A stretch of DNA of 64,000 bases from Smallanthus sonchifolius (GCA_023525975.1 CM042038.1:6821272-6885271), one strand, 5' to 3'. Positions 46,001 through 57,410 are shown, numbered from the stretch's first letter. Notes: a model not told the origin generated them from the letters alone. Made by a program: numbers and translations.

Positions 46001-46256
46001 ATTACCAATAATCTTTCCTGCACTTGAAAGAAACGGGAGACACCATTGGAATCAAGCTGTGCATAGTTTGACTTTAAACGTTCGGAAAATCTTCTTTGAC
46101 CTTGACCCCGAATTGTTCAACGAGTGTTTACTCAATTTTCAAGAAGAAGAGGCGAAGGAAGAAAAAATCAAAGCTAGACGCGAATCCACCTGGAAACGAT
46201 TAGAAGAAATTGCTGCGGATAAAGCTTCAAGTAATGAAGCTGTTCTTGTGAATTAG
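43086..46256 (+). CDS. PP2A regulatory subunit B' (B56 family), 2 coding exons
   Basis: Exons 43086-44273 and 45927-46256 splice HFQ|VAERAL in phase to give 505 residues. The N-terminus MIKQFLSKVSRKQSK and a Ser/Asn-rich leader are followed by the B56 HEAT-like core from about residue 90. Blocks include SWPHLQIVYELLLRFISSP, YFVLKLLDLFDSEDPRERE, YLKTILHRVYGKFMVHRPFI, LGELEEVLEATQQPEF and ALFFWNNDHIESLI. The protein joins scaffold A and catalytic C subunits to target phosphatase 2A. The N-terminal wording resembles the plant gamma/zeta/eta/theta group. The C-terminus EAVLVN lacks the SSL-type peroxisomal signal known from B'theta. The 1653-bp intron has internal repeats. Confidence 0.96.
45594..45846. 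repeat. Diverged direct repeat in the PP2A B' intron
   Basis: Two copies about 166 bp apart start ggtagatttggtatttcct (about 45596 and 45762). They continue through a variable part to gactc(g/a)ttcaagattt(t/c)ttgaat. The second copy ends about 80 bp before the splice acceptor. Confidence 0.7.
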
Positions 46257-46783
46257 GAGTTGGGTTTGCGCAGAAATCGATTATATATTCAAGCTTTTGT
46301 AATTCCATTTAGAAAAGCTACAAAGTTCATGTAAATTTTCTGTTGTTCTTTATGTTGTAGGATGACAATGTGTTAAATTTAGTATTGATAAACTAGCTAA
46401 AGAAGTGCATTTTGAGCAAGTTTCTGGCTTTTTGCTACATTCAATCAGTTTTAGATATTTATATAATATCTAAGTTTTTTTAATTATATCCTACTTCGCA
46501 ATATTCATATAAGTAATAAAGTTTGTCTGAACTCTTGAACCTAATCAACCTTGTATTTGAGCTTGCTTATTAAATAAGTTTTAATTTAGTCTTAGAGCTG
46601 TGGGCTATGCTTGGATTAAGTTTTTAACGAATCAATCTCAAGTGTGATAACAAGTAGATTGAATCACTTAGTTTGTTTTTAAACTTCATTTCTTAAATTT
46701 CTAAACTCTCAGGTTTATCTTTAAATTTCTTTTAGTTTTTTATATTTATTTTTAAAAATTACTCTTTTCTATTTTACTAACTC
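46257..46783. other. PP2A B' 3' region
   Basis: Holds the 3' UTR of the upstream gene. AT-rich, with no further gene seen. Confidence 0.4.
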
Positions 46784-47167
46784 TTTAAACACAAGGACAG
46801 TGACCAATGGGAGACCACCAACTCAACCATATACTAATCTTTAAATATGTTTTTTTTCTCCAAAATTATAATCAAAAGTTGGTGTGGTTAAACTTAGAGT
46901 GGTAAGATGTGTGGCCACTAACTTGGTCTTCTTTGATTTGAATCCCATAGAAGGATGTTTTTATTTTCTTTTTGTACTTTTTTTCCGACCCTTCAAATAC
47001 AAGGTCGGTGGCAAATGAAGACCACCAACTCAACCATATACTAATGTTTAAATATGTTTGTTTTTCAAACTTATAACAAAAAATTGTTATGGTTGGAGTG
47101 GTAAGTTGTGTGCACACTAACTTGGTCTTTCTGGGTTCGAATCCCATTGAATGATGTTTTTATTATC
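46784..47167 (+). mobile_element. Duplicated SINE-like sequence with tRNA-type boxes
   Basis: Two copies 207 bp apart share accaccaactcaaccatata and, near the end, a tRNA-like head. The second copy reads gagtggtaagttgtgtgcac (box A like) and, 30 bp later, ggttcgaatccc, a perfect box B. The first copy has the same layout with a decayed box B (gatttgaatccc). The boxes lie near the 3' side of each copy, so the element orientation and limits are uncertain. Confidence 0.55.
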
Positions 47168-47198
47168 GTTACAACTTATGTCCTGTTTATACTATAGA

Positions 47199-47350
47199 CT
47201 TTTCTATTTATACAAACCGTTGTAACTTCGTAGTTTCGTTTACGTATTTAACCACGTCAGTGTCACCGTCACAGTCTTTTCTATTTATACTAACCGTTGT
47301 AACTTCGTAGGTTTCGTTTACGTATTTAACCACGTCAGTGTCACCGTCAT
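47199..47350 (+). promoter_or_regulatory. 77-bp tandem duplication in the HHL1 promoter
   Basis: Copies at 47199-47275 and 47276-47350 differ by about three bases. Each contains tacgta, then ccacgtcagtgtcaccgtca. The ACGT core in cCACGTCA is a bZIP-type site and is thereby doubled. It lies 206-357 bp upstream of the HHL1 ATG, a position suited to a promoter element. Confidence 0.75.
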
Positions 47351-47555
47351 AACACGCGTTGCTAGGTTCGTAAACACGCCGCATCAGGAAGACTTAATTT
47401 CTAGTTGTGGTATGAAACGCAAGTTGAGGTCTTAATCCTTCCACGTGTATGGCAGATAAAGTAGTTATATATACATGCTGCATAATATTCCTTTATGTTT
47501 CGTCATGATAGTGGATAAGAATCTTTCAGATTGAAGATAGCTAACAACAACAACA

Positions 47556-50110
47556 ATGGAGGTCTGTATGTCTCTCAAATCACACGCACTCCTTCCAACA
47601 CCTTCAATCAACTCCAAAAATCTGAAAACATTCGACGATTCTCACTCAATCAGACACTCGTTTTCCTCATCGCAAATTCAACGGAAGCAGCATCCGAATC
47701 AAGGAAAACGATTAATGGTGGTCGTAGCAAAAGGTAAAAGAGGAATGCAAGCTCGCCAGTTCCAACGGCCGATGCCTGCTTTGCCCAAAATTGAAGATGA
47801 TGGAAACCCTAGATTCGTCATTTTCATCCGTATGGCCAATGTTAGTATCCTCTTCACTTACTTCAATGATTTCCGCCTAAATTGTAATTCGAATTGGAGT
47901 TAGATTAGGTTCCAATTCGGTAGCCATGAAATTGAAGCCCTAATTATACACGTATTGAAATTTGAAATGATTTTATCTGTTTGTATGTGATTTTTTGTAA
48001 CAAACTTTAATTTCACATTTAAACAAGATGCTTATTAATGGTACTTTTATATTATGATGTTAAAAAAATGAGCTTATTATGCAGGTTTATCTGTGGTACC
48101 CTGTTAGTATTGTAGCAGGTGGCACAACAGCAAAGATCCTGGTTGCAGCCAAAGATAATTTTGTTGGGAAATATATATACAAGGATACTCTAGCCAGAAA
48201 TCTTGCAGGAGTGATTTACAAAGTAAGTTTTATATCTCCAAGTTGTTTCTTTTTTCAACATAATATTAAAAAGGTTGATTTATAGGTTTAACTATCTATT
48301 TATCATGTGATGTAAGAAACTTTTATTTCGTTAAGATTTGATGCAATTGACATGCTATAACAGGAAAAAAAATGACAGCTAACCTTAAATAAGCTGACGT
48401 GGTACCGTGTTTACCTGTTATAGAATGCTAATTCCGCCAAATGGTAACAAAATATAAGTTTGTTATATCACATGCAATGATAATTGATACACACGTGAAA
48501 GGTGGTTTATTTTGGTGTAATAAACCCTTTCACGCCTTCACGGATTAGAAGATTGTAATAAAACGTACTTGTAGTGTGTAGGGTATTTGATATCAACGAG
48601 TTTGATGAAGCCATGGAATAACATTATCATTTTTGCTTGTTGATTAACACGCGGACGCAATGTGTAGTTGATACCACATTATGGTATATGTCCAACCAAG
48701 TTTTTATTAGCATCACCATGCATAAATATTCACTAAACGTCTTTGGACCCTCTAATGATATCCATGGACGGAACTAGAGTGGGTCTGATAGAACCCGAAA
48801 AGTAGGATGCTTTGATTGATAGAAAACAAAGATAGGATACCCAATTCAAGAAGGGTAGATCTCCCAATTACAAGAGTAAAATTAGATAAAAATTCTAGAC
48901 AACCACAAAACAGAACTATTGACTCCTATATCTAGCCTAATAGAGCAGTTATTAATTAAAACTGATTAAAATTTCCCACTATCCTGAACATGGCTGAACT
49001 GGCGCAATAGTTGGAAGAATGGATCAGAACCCAGCGCCCAGTTCTGGTCCGACCGTCATTCAACCCGGGTTTGTATTAGGATCCAACCAACCACCTTTTC
49101 TGTTAACATAATATCCAACGTCGCCGTTTTCTTGTAGCTTGACCCTGAAGTTGATTTGTATAGACTAGTTATTGTTGTGTGTTGAATATTTGAAATGAAT
49201 GTAAAAATTTTCTATTGTGACCACAATTGAAGGTCTCTAACAATATCAATATTTGTAAGACATTTTTTTCCTTGTGTACAATACAAATAGGACGAGAAGG
49301 AAGTTCAAAAGACAGCAATTCGACAACATCGTGTGTTGCGCTCAGCTACAGAGTTCCGATATGGCTACAAAATCGTGGTAAGTTATTCTTAAGCGATTAT
49401 AAAGATAAAACTATAAGTTCTTGGTTCTCTGTAACAAACCCCGTCCGTCCCACATGGTTAGAAAAACAACTTTCCACACAGATAAAAAACTGAAAAGTTT
49501 TGAGTATCTTATTAGACTTACCTTGTAAACTGCTAATAACTTCCACCAAGGATTTAAGTTAATTCACTTATTACTGAGTCAATTTACTATTTTTGTTGGT
49601 CAATTTACCAAATTGTCATCTTGATTCTTATGTGTATTATGCAGGAAGGTACCAACATAAGAGCAGCACTTGCAAGCAATGATGTAATTGAGGTATTTAT
49701 GATTAGATGTCACTAAATCTTTCTAAGAAATAGTTGTATCAAACCAAGTTTCTGCCTGTTTAACCGCTCTGAGAGTTCAAAATCTGATCTTTTTAAGCTC
49801 CCAACCAAAGCCGAGCTGAAAACAGTGCTCGATAAAGTTGTTGACTTCTTCGGTGACGCCAAAGAGTCATTCGGGAAATTGACTGATCTAAAGTCAACAT
49901 CTGACACAGAGCCCGAGTCCGAGGAAAATGCCAGCGACAAATCCAAGTGAGTTTTGTGTTTATCACTAAATTATAATCCGATTCTTTGAATAAAGCGATA
50001 TAGTATGTTGTATGCATTAACTTCGACCCGTTTGATTTAAACTACTTTACATGTAAACGGTCAAAATTGTGTTTTTCTAACCATCACTCATTGATAGGGT
50101 CGAAAGCTGA
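47556..50110 (+). CDS. HHL1: HHL1, chloroplast photosystem II repair protein, 6 exons
   Basis: Exons 47556-47840, 48085-48222, 49291-49377, 49645-49692, 49798-49946 and 50098-50110 join in consistent phase to give 239 residues. The first about 55 residues are Ser/Thr/Asn-rich and acidic-poor, a chloroplast transit peptide. The mature part has KGKRGMQARQFQRPMPALPK, DDGNPRFVIFIRMANVYLWY, GGTTAKILVAAKDNFVGKYI and QHRVLRSATEFRYGYKIV, all typical of HYPERSENSITIVE TO HIGH LIGHT 1 (Arabidopsis At1g67700, recalled). That thylakoid protein interacts with CP47 and LQY1 and aids photosystem II repair under strong light. The acidic Ser/Glu-rich tail is longer than I recall for Arabidopsis. The last coding exon is only 13 nt. 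Intron 2 exceeds 1 kb. Confidence 0.93.
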
Positions 50111-50324
50111 ATGTCAAGAAGAAAGAAGGATATGTGGAGTAACTGTACCAGGTTACAAACAACATACAAAACCAGGTTTTGCAACCTAAATTTTCAGAAC
50201 ATTTTTGCTTTAAATCTGTGTTCAATAGACCAATACTTGCAATTTATCGTCAATAGTACATAATCTTGTTATGTCTCGAATGATCATTTCTTTCATACAA
50301 ACTAATGTATACGAGACTAGTAAT

Positions 50325-51035
50325 TTATTCTTTTATTGCTGGTAAAAGAATAAAAGACCTTGCTAAAGGAGTACCATCGTGTATAGCCCAGTGATTCTTG
50401 TTTTTAGTTGGCAGAAGTTTTAAAGCTGTTTTTTTCCTATTAGCCAAACCGAAAATCTCTTGCAAATCAACAGCATTGGGTCCAATCCCACTTGGGAGTT
50501 CCCAACCAAAATGGTACAATAACCGAGCCAAAGCTAGCTCGATTGTAGCCAATCCAAATGCAAATCCGGGACACCCTCGTCTCCCGCTTCCAAATGGTAA
50601 AAACCAGAAATCTTGACCTGTAAAGTCAACATCCGTCCCCACAAACCTCTCAGGGTCATACACCAGAGGATTCTCCCACGAGTTTGGGTCTCGTCCTATC
50701 GCTTACGTATTGACCAAAACTCGGGTTTTTTCGGGTACATCATACCCGTTTAGGGTGCATTTTTGCATCGACTCTCGAGGGACGAGAAGAGGGGCTGGAG
50801 GGTGTAACCCCATAGTCTCCTTGATTACAGATTTTAGATTATGAAAATGGTGAAGGTGGCTTTCTTCAACCTCCCCTTTGCTCTCTGCAATTCCTCTTAT
50901 TTCATCTTGTGTTTTCTTCATTACTTTTGGTGTCGTGCTAGCTCTGTCATTGCCCATTCTAGCGTTGTTGATGTGTTTGTTCCTGCTACAAACATTGTCC
51001 TGTACAAACAATGTTGCATAAGGTACTAACAAAGA
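50325..51035 (-). pseudogene. Cytochrome P450 (CYP71-clan type) C-terminal pseudogene
   Basis: Only the second-exon part of a P450 is present. The order is the I-helix MFVAGTNTSTTLEWAMTELA in one frame, a shift, then KVMKKTQDEIR, VIKETMGLHPPAPLLVPRES (K-helix), YDPERF, and the heme loop FGSGRRGCPGFAFGLATIEL. Breaks: a frameshift after the I-helix; TAA at about 50703 where the family has Tyr (VNT-stop-AIGRDP); and the ExxR Arg replaced by Gly (ETMG). The N-terminal half is missing. It lies tail-to-tail with HHL1, 215 bp beyond its stop. Confidence 0.9.
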
Positions 51036-51911
51036 TGCATGATGTAGAAAAACAATTTGGGCTATTAGCAATTTAGCAGTAGTAAGTGTGCATCAACGAC
51101 AACTGGGCAATCATCAGTAACCGAGTTACCATTGGAAAACCAATCATCATTAATTAAGTTATCAATGAAGGAGTTTTTTTCTAAAGATTTTCTTGCTAAT
51201 AGAAGTTAATGCCAAAACTATCAACCGTTTTTAACTACCAACTGACAATGACATACTCTTTCACGAAGGGATGTGTCGTTTCAATAAAATGTTGTGCTGG
51301 TTTTCCAATTGTAAAACGCAAGTCGGGTCATTTTCTGGTACACTTTTATTTCTATGAAAAACATATACTCGTTCTTGTTTCTTTTTGAATTATCCAATTG
51401 AACTTTGAACGAATGCATAATCATTAAAGTCCTTGACCAGTTACAACTTACGAGTCATTTAAATGTAGTCATCAAGTTAAAGAGCAAATCAGACAATAGA
51501 GATGAGAACTTTCAACATAATTGTTCCATTTCACGATCAAGCATAGAAAATTTGATTTCATCTCGAGCTCACACGTTTATCTCTGACAACACAACTATTA
51601 TCCTGGTTGTTCTACCTTAGGAGACAGACACATAATCGTTATGTGTTTAAAGGAATTGCTTTTAACGCATGCCTCATCTAAAATATAACTTATTGTATTG
51701 TTCAATTTTTACAATTGCAGAACCTGGTTTGAATCTTGTTACAATATGTTATGTTTTATGACGTGTTTTACATTTTCTTGTAACCTATTTTGTATTAATG
51801 GTAATGAACTAAGCATCTTTGTTTATTTTCTAAACGAAAATAATTTTTTTCCTACAATCTTAAAACATGATTACACGAGATTGTGACTACTATCTTAAAA
51901 CAATTTTTTTC
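51036..51911. other. Gene-less interval
   Basis: No remaining P450 exon 1 can be recognised on the minus strand, and no other gene is supported on either strand. Confidence 0.4.
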
Positions 51912-52010
51912 TATTGGGGTGGTGGTCTAATGATAGAGACAAACACTTAAAAGACTTAAAGATCATGGGTTTAAGTCTCATAAGTAAAGAAAATTGCCGT
52001 TAAAAAACAA
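51912..52010 (+). mobile_element. Possible tRNA-derived SINE fragment
   Basis: The sequence ggggtggtggtctaatgata (box A like) is followed about 35 bp later by atgggtttaagtctcataag (box B like), then an A-rich part. This is the layout of a tRNA-derived SINE head. Borders are approximate. Confidence 0.4.
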
Positions 52011-52128
52011 CTTTTTTAGTTATTTGAATAAACTAAAATTGAAGAACAACCAAAAACAGAGAACCTTAGGTCCCTAGTAAGCAAGTGAACAACAAAGTAA
52101 TGGCCGCGAAGTCTGGAAGTCGTGTTAC

Positions 52129-52197
52129 TAACACGACGCTCAGTATTCATAGATGAGAGAAGTGGTAACACGACGCTCAGTATTCATAGATGAGAGA
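52129..52197. repeat. Perfect direct repeat, 32 bp x 2
   Basis: Unit starting taacacgacgctcagtattc and ending gatgagaga at 52129-52160 and again at 52166-52197, with the 5-bp spacer agtgg. Confidence 0.9.
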
Positions 52198-53595
52198 CCC
52201 ACTTCTCGAAGCCAATTCAATTTTATTCAGAGCCCTAGTAAATTAAAAAAATATATATAACTAGACAGATAACACTTACAAAAATTAGGTCCGGAGCTTT
52301 TACATTTTAGGAGCTAAAGCCCTAAATTTTTTTTATAAAGAATGAGTTGGCCTGCTAAAAAACAATAAGAGCTAGCAAAATTAAATTAATTAACATCTTA
52401 AGAATGATTGATTTTCTAAGAAGCTCCAACATAATTATTAAAAATAAAACCATGAATAAGTATTAGCAAAATGAATAATATTATAGTTATGGTGGGGTGT
52501 TACACAAGCTACAATCAATATAAATGCACTATTAAGAAGTACATAGAAAATTCAATGAACTAGAGTGGGTTTATACCTGATAGTTATTTTTATTTTTCAA
52601 TGATTAGTGTTGTAATTAAAATAAAAACTTGTTTAGCAAATAAAGGCTCGTCTAAAGGAAGATTAGCATAGAAAATTACTTAAAGCTCACCAAACCCAAA
52701 GAACATAAATAAAAAAGGTTGCTCCCCATTCATGAAACTTGACAACTATAAGGGGACCTTGCAATTATGGAATCTACCCAATAATTTATTTGAAAAATAA
52801 ACATTATTTTTTATAATATAAAAGAAATTCGGTATGTTAAACAATTGAAATTGAACATATATGTCATATAATTCTAGTTCGAATGGACCTTGATTTGATG
52901 AGCCTCACAAGTAAAAAAAACGTGCATATTCTTAAAGGGTTCACATATTTTTTTTATATTTATATCGTTTTTTTTTAATTCAGTAATTCTTTGATTCAAC
53001 GTTCTATCTTTTATAAACTTTAAGATGAATTATAACAAGTCACGTACTCATATTCTAAAAATACATAAACAAAGAAACTCGATTGTCAACTACCATATAA
53101 ATTAATTTATATGAAACCCTTAAAACCTTAGACACATTGATTAGCTAAAGTTTATATATTTGGGGACACTGTTATGTTTAAGTAAGTTAAGTAATGATTA
53201 GTGGTGTTTAATTTATCCAATTAACTTGTTGATTAAATTAATTTCACAAGACTTTTGTGGGTTATTTAATCACAATTACAAATAATTAAAACAATTTCGA
53301 AACTCGCTCTCTTCCCTTTATGATTACTTTTTAGGACAACAATGATTGATCATTATAAAAAGATAATGAATCTTTAGTGATAAAGTTTGGTGCTTTCTTA
53401 CTCAATCATGAATTGTGATAGTTGGCAGAATCTTTGCTTTCAAACTAGTATGCAAACGGTACAAGTTTCTATCCTCATCATGATGATGTACAATGTCTTA
53501 TATATCCATATGTATGTATATATACATACATATATATCATACCTTTAGTTTGTTAATACCTCTTTTACTCATTGCTAGTTGTTGATGCAATCAAG
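52198..53595. other. Upstream region of the MYB gene
   Basis: AT-rich. A near-perfect palindrome (tatgtatgtatatatacata) lies at about 53511, 60-85 bp upstream of the MYB start codon, where TATA function is possible. No gene is seen. Confidence 0.4.
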
Positions 53596-54768
53596 ATGGG
53601 AAGACAGCCATCTTTTGAGAAAAATGGATTGAGAAGAGGACCATGGACTGTTGATGAAGATCATAAACTCATGACCTTCATCCTCAACAACGGCATTCAA
53701 TGTTGGCGAATTGTCCCGAAGCTTGCAGGTTTGATTTTCATCTATGTTCTTTTAGGAGAATGTACGCGAGTGTGGTTTTGGGGTCGATTTCTTTATGTGT
53801 TCTTGTAGGGTTGATGAGATGTGGGAAGAGTTGTAGGCTAAGATGGATCAATTATCTGAGACCGGACCTCAAAAGAGGTGCGTTTACAGATGCCGAAGAA
53901 GATATGATCATTCAACTCCATGCTCGTCTTGGCAATAGGTAATTCCTACCAAATGAACTTTCTCCTTAACATATCTTGCATGGAAGCATGGGTGGTAATT
54001 TCTGACATGGCATAAAAATAATCATGTTTTGAGTTATTATATTTAACCTCTTTAATAAAAGGTTCATGTTTAGGTTTATCTGTTTAATTGAATGTTTCAT
54101 GTATGGGTTGACCTTTTTAACCCATTTATTACAGAGCATCAACTGTTTAACATGTTTGCAACTTGATTACAACTCGTTAACAAGTCTAACTTGTTTAGAT
54201 AAATAGGTTTAACGGGTGGTGTGCATGTTGCACAAATTTAAGTGTGTCCAGGTCATGATTGATATATTTGACACGAATAAGTATATGTGACATGTTTGGT
54301 TGAACGATTTAATCCGTCAACCCGATACAATTGACACCCATTTATAATGATTGTGGTTATATTAGGTGGTCGAAAATCGCAGCACAATTTCCTGGGAGAA
54401 CAGATAATGAGATCAAAAATCACTGGAACACTCGGATCAAGAAGAAGATGAAGTTCATGGGATTAGACCCTCGTACGCACCATCTGATTGGGCAACATCA
54501 TAAACTTGACCCGACTATCAAAAGAGAGAACGGTGAATCAACTTCTTCACATAACGTGTTTAATAATCACATGATCAAAGAAGAGAAATCCGACATTTTT
54601 AACGATAAGATTCCGACAATTGAGGATATCGGATTGATGATGATGTCTCATAATCACCAAGTTGAATCTTTAAGCCCTTCATTTGAATTAGATTTCCCAC
54701 AAAATTGGACTGATATCCCAGGATTCCAATGGGATGTCTTTAATGATCCAGGATTGGGTTTTAATTGA
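53596..54768 (+). CDS. R2R3-MYB transcription factor, 3 exons
   Basis: Exons 53596-53728, 53809-53938 and 54366-54768 give 221 residues, with introns at the standard positions of plant R2R3-MYB genes (after KLAG and within GNR|W). R2: RRGPWTVDEDHKLMTFI, CWRIVPKLAG, CGKSCRLRWINYLRPDLK. R3: RGAFTDAEEDMIIQLHARLG, NRWSKIAAQFPGRTDNEIKN, HWNTRIKKKM. The conserved Trp residues are present except the usual aromatic change at the start of R3 (F). The FILNNGI-CWRIVPKLAG wording reminds me of Arabidopsis MYB40 and its relatives near MYB20/42/43/85, from memory only. The usual N-terminal CCDK is SFEK here. The C-terminus is acidic with paired Trp, a likely activation region. The start at 53596 is chosen because MGRQP is the family N-terminus; an in-frame ATG upstream at 53572 adds eight residues. 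Confidence 0.95.
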
Positions 54769-55360
54769 TCCCAGATTAATTAATTTGTAATTTCTTTTAT
54801 TAAAATAAATATGATGTTTAACCATGCAATTTAGTTTAATAATTTACTTGTGTTAAAATATTTACATTCTGCAATTTCATTTGTGGCTTCTTTTGCATTT
54901 GCATTTTGCACATTGGATTTTGATGTTTAGTAAACCCCTTTTATTATTTTTATTAATTAAATCTTTTTGTTTAAGTCAGCCCTTTTTGTGGGGTTATATA
55001 CTTTTTATACATAAGAAAACTTGACGATGAATAGACAATTCGTTTAGGTTTCCAACTTATAAATAACACGGTTTGTTTTTGCTACGATTTGATATAGTTG
55101 TTTTACTAGACTCGTATTTGACTCTCACCTGCTTTTTTATGATTTAATATAGTTGTTTTACCCGACTCGTATTTAACGCATATGTTTTGAGCCCCCACTC
55201 ACAAAAAAGATTTTAAATCCACCGGTGTAAAAAGTTTTTAATTTTAAAATTATAACGAGTGGAATTCTGTCACGTGTTGCAACATGAAGAACACCAAACT
55301 AAATTTAAAGCTGTGCAAACACAAACATAAAATTGCGGGCTAAACAAAATACGTGAAATG
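54769..55360. other. MYB 3' region
   Basis: Contains the MYB 3' UTR. A diverged direct repeat (tacgatttgatatagttgtt / atgatttaatatagttgtt, each followed by ttac and actcgtattt) occurs at about 55082 and 55139. No gene is seen. Confidence 0.5.
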
Positions 55361-55880
55361 AGAGAAGGTGGGCAGTCGGTGGTGATTCAGCGGCGTTGGG
55401 TGGTGGCGGGTGTGTTCGGCAATGACGGCGGTGGCGGCGGTGATGAGGGTAGGGGTGGTCGGTGGTGATCAACAATGGTAGAGGATGGTTGTGGAAACAG
55501 GGGTTATGAGGTTGGTGGCGGTGGTGACAATGACATAAACGGTGGTGGGGTGGCTGAGGTGGTCGGTGGATGGGGGGTGGATTAGGTATTGAAGGTGAGG
55601 GCACGTGGGGGAGGGGGGATTGAAGATGCGATAATAGTGTGTGGTCGAATATTTCAATTTCTTTAATAAATTCCTTTACAATTTTAAGAGAATTTGAAAT
55701 CTTTTGCTTGAAGGAATTAGATTGAATTACTACTTTCAATTCAAATTCCATTTCCTTTATAAACCAAACATGTTAAAGAATGCAATTCATATTCAAATTT
55801 CAAAAGTTTTACGAACCAAACACATTGACAATTGAAATTCAGATTCCAATTCATTAAATTCTACGAACCAAACGCACCTT
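55361..55880. other. GGTGG-rich patch and transposon-like end
   Basis: From 55366 to 55620 the plus strand is rich in ggtggcggtgg motifs, giving antisense Pro/His frames that are not genes. It is followed by an AT-rich stretch ending aaattctacgaaccaaacgcacctt. Complemented, this starts AAGGTGCGTTTGGTTCGTAG, a form common at ends of plant DNA transposons. A matching left end was not found. Confidence 0.4.
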
Positions 55881-56147
55881 AAATTATTACCGATGGACTG
55901 CCGTCAACGGTAACTTAGTTGTTGATCACGCTTGTTGTTGATGACCAACTTGCTATTACTTATTAAGTTGCCATTAATGCTCAGTTGTCACGGATTCTAG
56001 TTACTCAGTAACAATGGTTTATTTTATGTTAATCATATATTATTTTATGATCTTTAAATCAACTACATTTTAACACTAAAGATGTAAATAACATTTTAAG
56101 TTATATTAACTGTATTTATCTAAAAATAAATATGTTGTGATTATAGA

Positions 56148-57156
56148 TAGAGGTGCAAAAAAAAACCGGTTTTTTTTTACCCGGTCTAAACCGGTTTGGG
56201 ATAAACCGGTTTGGAGCAAACTGGTTCGGGTTAGGCTAAAACCGTCGGGTTGAAACCGGTTTGAAGCATTTAGGAGTATACCGAGTTGGGGACCGGTTTG
56301 GAAAACCGGTTTAATCGCTGAAACAAAAGCTAGCCGTTATTGAACAGCTTTATAGCCGTTGGGGTCGATTTTGGCCGTTTTTTTGGCCCCATTTGCACTC
56401 TTAAAACACTATAAATAGGTGGGGGTGTTTAGGGTTGATCACACCTCTCTTTACACTCTCTAATCTCTAAAACCGCTCTCTAAACTCTCTCTAAACTCTA
56501 AAAAATAAGCATGACAAGTTTTGGTGTTGGTGGTTCCTCTAACGAAGTTACCGTTGTGGAAATTTGAGCAACAACGAGAAATCCGGCAATTTGGTGCAAT
56601 TACGATCTATGTTGATGGATAGGATACAAGACCAAACTTCTCTCGAAGACGAAATTCAAGCCGAAGAAATCATACACAACAACGAGGTTGATCTTGGAAT
56701 ATCCGAACCAGTCACCGATGAAGAACTAGCCGAAGATGCAAGGCTACGAAGCTCTAGTTCCGAAGACAACGCACAAGAATAATCAATCAATATTCCAAAA
56801 AATAAAAATATATATTGTCATTTGTAATGTTTTACAATTTTATAATTTTATCTTTTCATGTTTTTTAATTTCCGAACTTTCCAAATATTAATAAACGTTG
56901 AACTTTATGTTTTATATTTGTTAATTTTTTTTATATTAAAAATATAAAATTTGTTTGAATTTATTTATTTTTTTTAATAAAAACCGGTTTACCACACAAA
57001 CCGGTTTGTAACCAACCCTAACCGGTTTGACCAGTTAGTCATTCTCCACCTACGAAACCGGTTTAACCCGAACCGGTTTAGGCCCAAACCGGTTTTGACT
57101 TTTCGTTAACCAAACCGGTTCGGTTTGGGTTAAAAAAACCGATTTGTGCACCACTA
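56148..57156 (+). mobile_element. Non-autonomous hAT element, 1009 bp, perfect 8-bp target duplication
   Basis: The ends are TAGAGGTGCA (left) and, complemented, TAGTGGTGCA (right). ATTATAGA flanks it on both sides (56140-56147 and 57157-57164), a perfect 8-bp duplication as made by hAT transposases. The subterminal zones hold many AACCGGTTT motifs. The interior has a TATA-like ctataaatagg at about 56410, a CT-rich leader and a short remnant of a transposase gene. The element is best read as an internal-deletion (Ds-like) derivative of a larger hAT transposon. Confidence 0.93.
56511..56782 (+). pseudogene. Deleted hAT transposase: start region joined to C-terminal tail
   Basis: The leader is followed by an ATG at 56511 giving MTSFGVGGSSNEVTVVEI and a stop. 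A second frame from 56564 then reads QDQTSLEDEIQAEEIIHNNE and VDLGISEPVTDEELAED, with an acidic Ser-rich end at 56782. The latter resembles the tail of plant hAT transposases, which follows the dimerisation domain. The DNA-binding and catalytic parts are absent. A possible functional micropeptide cannot be excluded but nothing supports it. Confidence 0.6.
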
Positions 57157-57377
57157 ATTATAGAGTCAATAGTAAATCAAATGAGATATAAGTTTAGCTA
57201 AAAGCCTAAAAGTAAAACAGAGGCTTGATCTCAGGCCGATGGACCACTACATACTTTCTAATATGGGCCTAAGAAACAGAAACAACTTCTTGTTTCTAGA
57301 GCTATCTAGAAATTAAAAAAAAATTAATAAATAAAATAAAATCAGAGCTATCTAGAAATTAAAAATAAAAAAGATCA

Positions 57378-57392
57378 CTTCTAGAATTTTCT
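57378..57392 (+). promoter_or_regulatory. Heat-shock element of the small HSP gene
   Basis: The sequence reads cTTCtaGAAttTTCt: three perfect alternating nTTCn/nGAAn units, extended by a further TTC at 57394. It ends about 20 bp before the TATA box and 92 bp before the start codon. HSEs of this form bind heat-shock factor trimers, so heat induction is expected. Confidence 0.85.
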
Positions 57393-57410
57393 ATTCTTAT
57401 CCTGTACTTA

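Noticed and set aside
55305..55751. 148-codon Pro/His-rich frame on the minus strand
   Set aside because: It arises from the GGTGG-rich low-complexity patch. No domain, and the start and end fall in AT-rich non-coding sequence.
56150..57140. Clustered AACCGGTTT motifs as possible regulatory array or CRISPR-like repeat
   Set aside because: They are subterminal motifs of the hAT element. Spacing is irregular, and CRISPR arrays do not occur in plant nuclear DNA.
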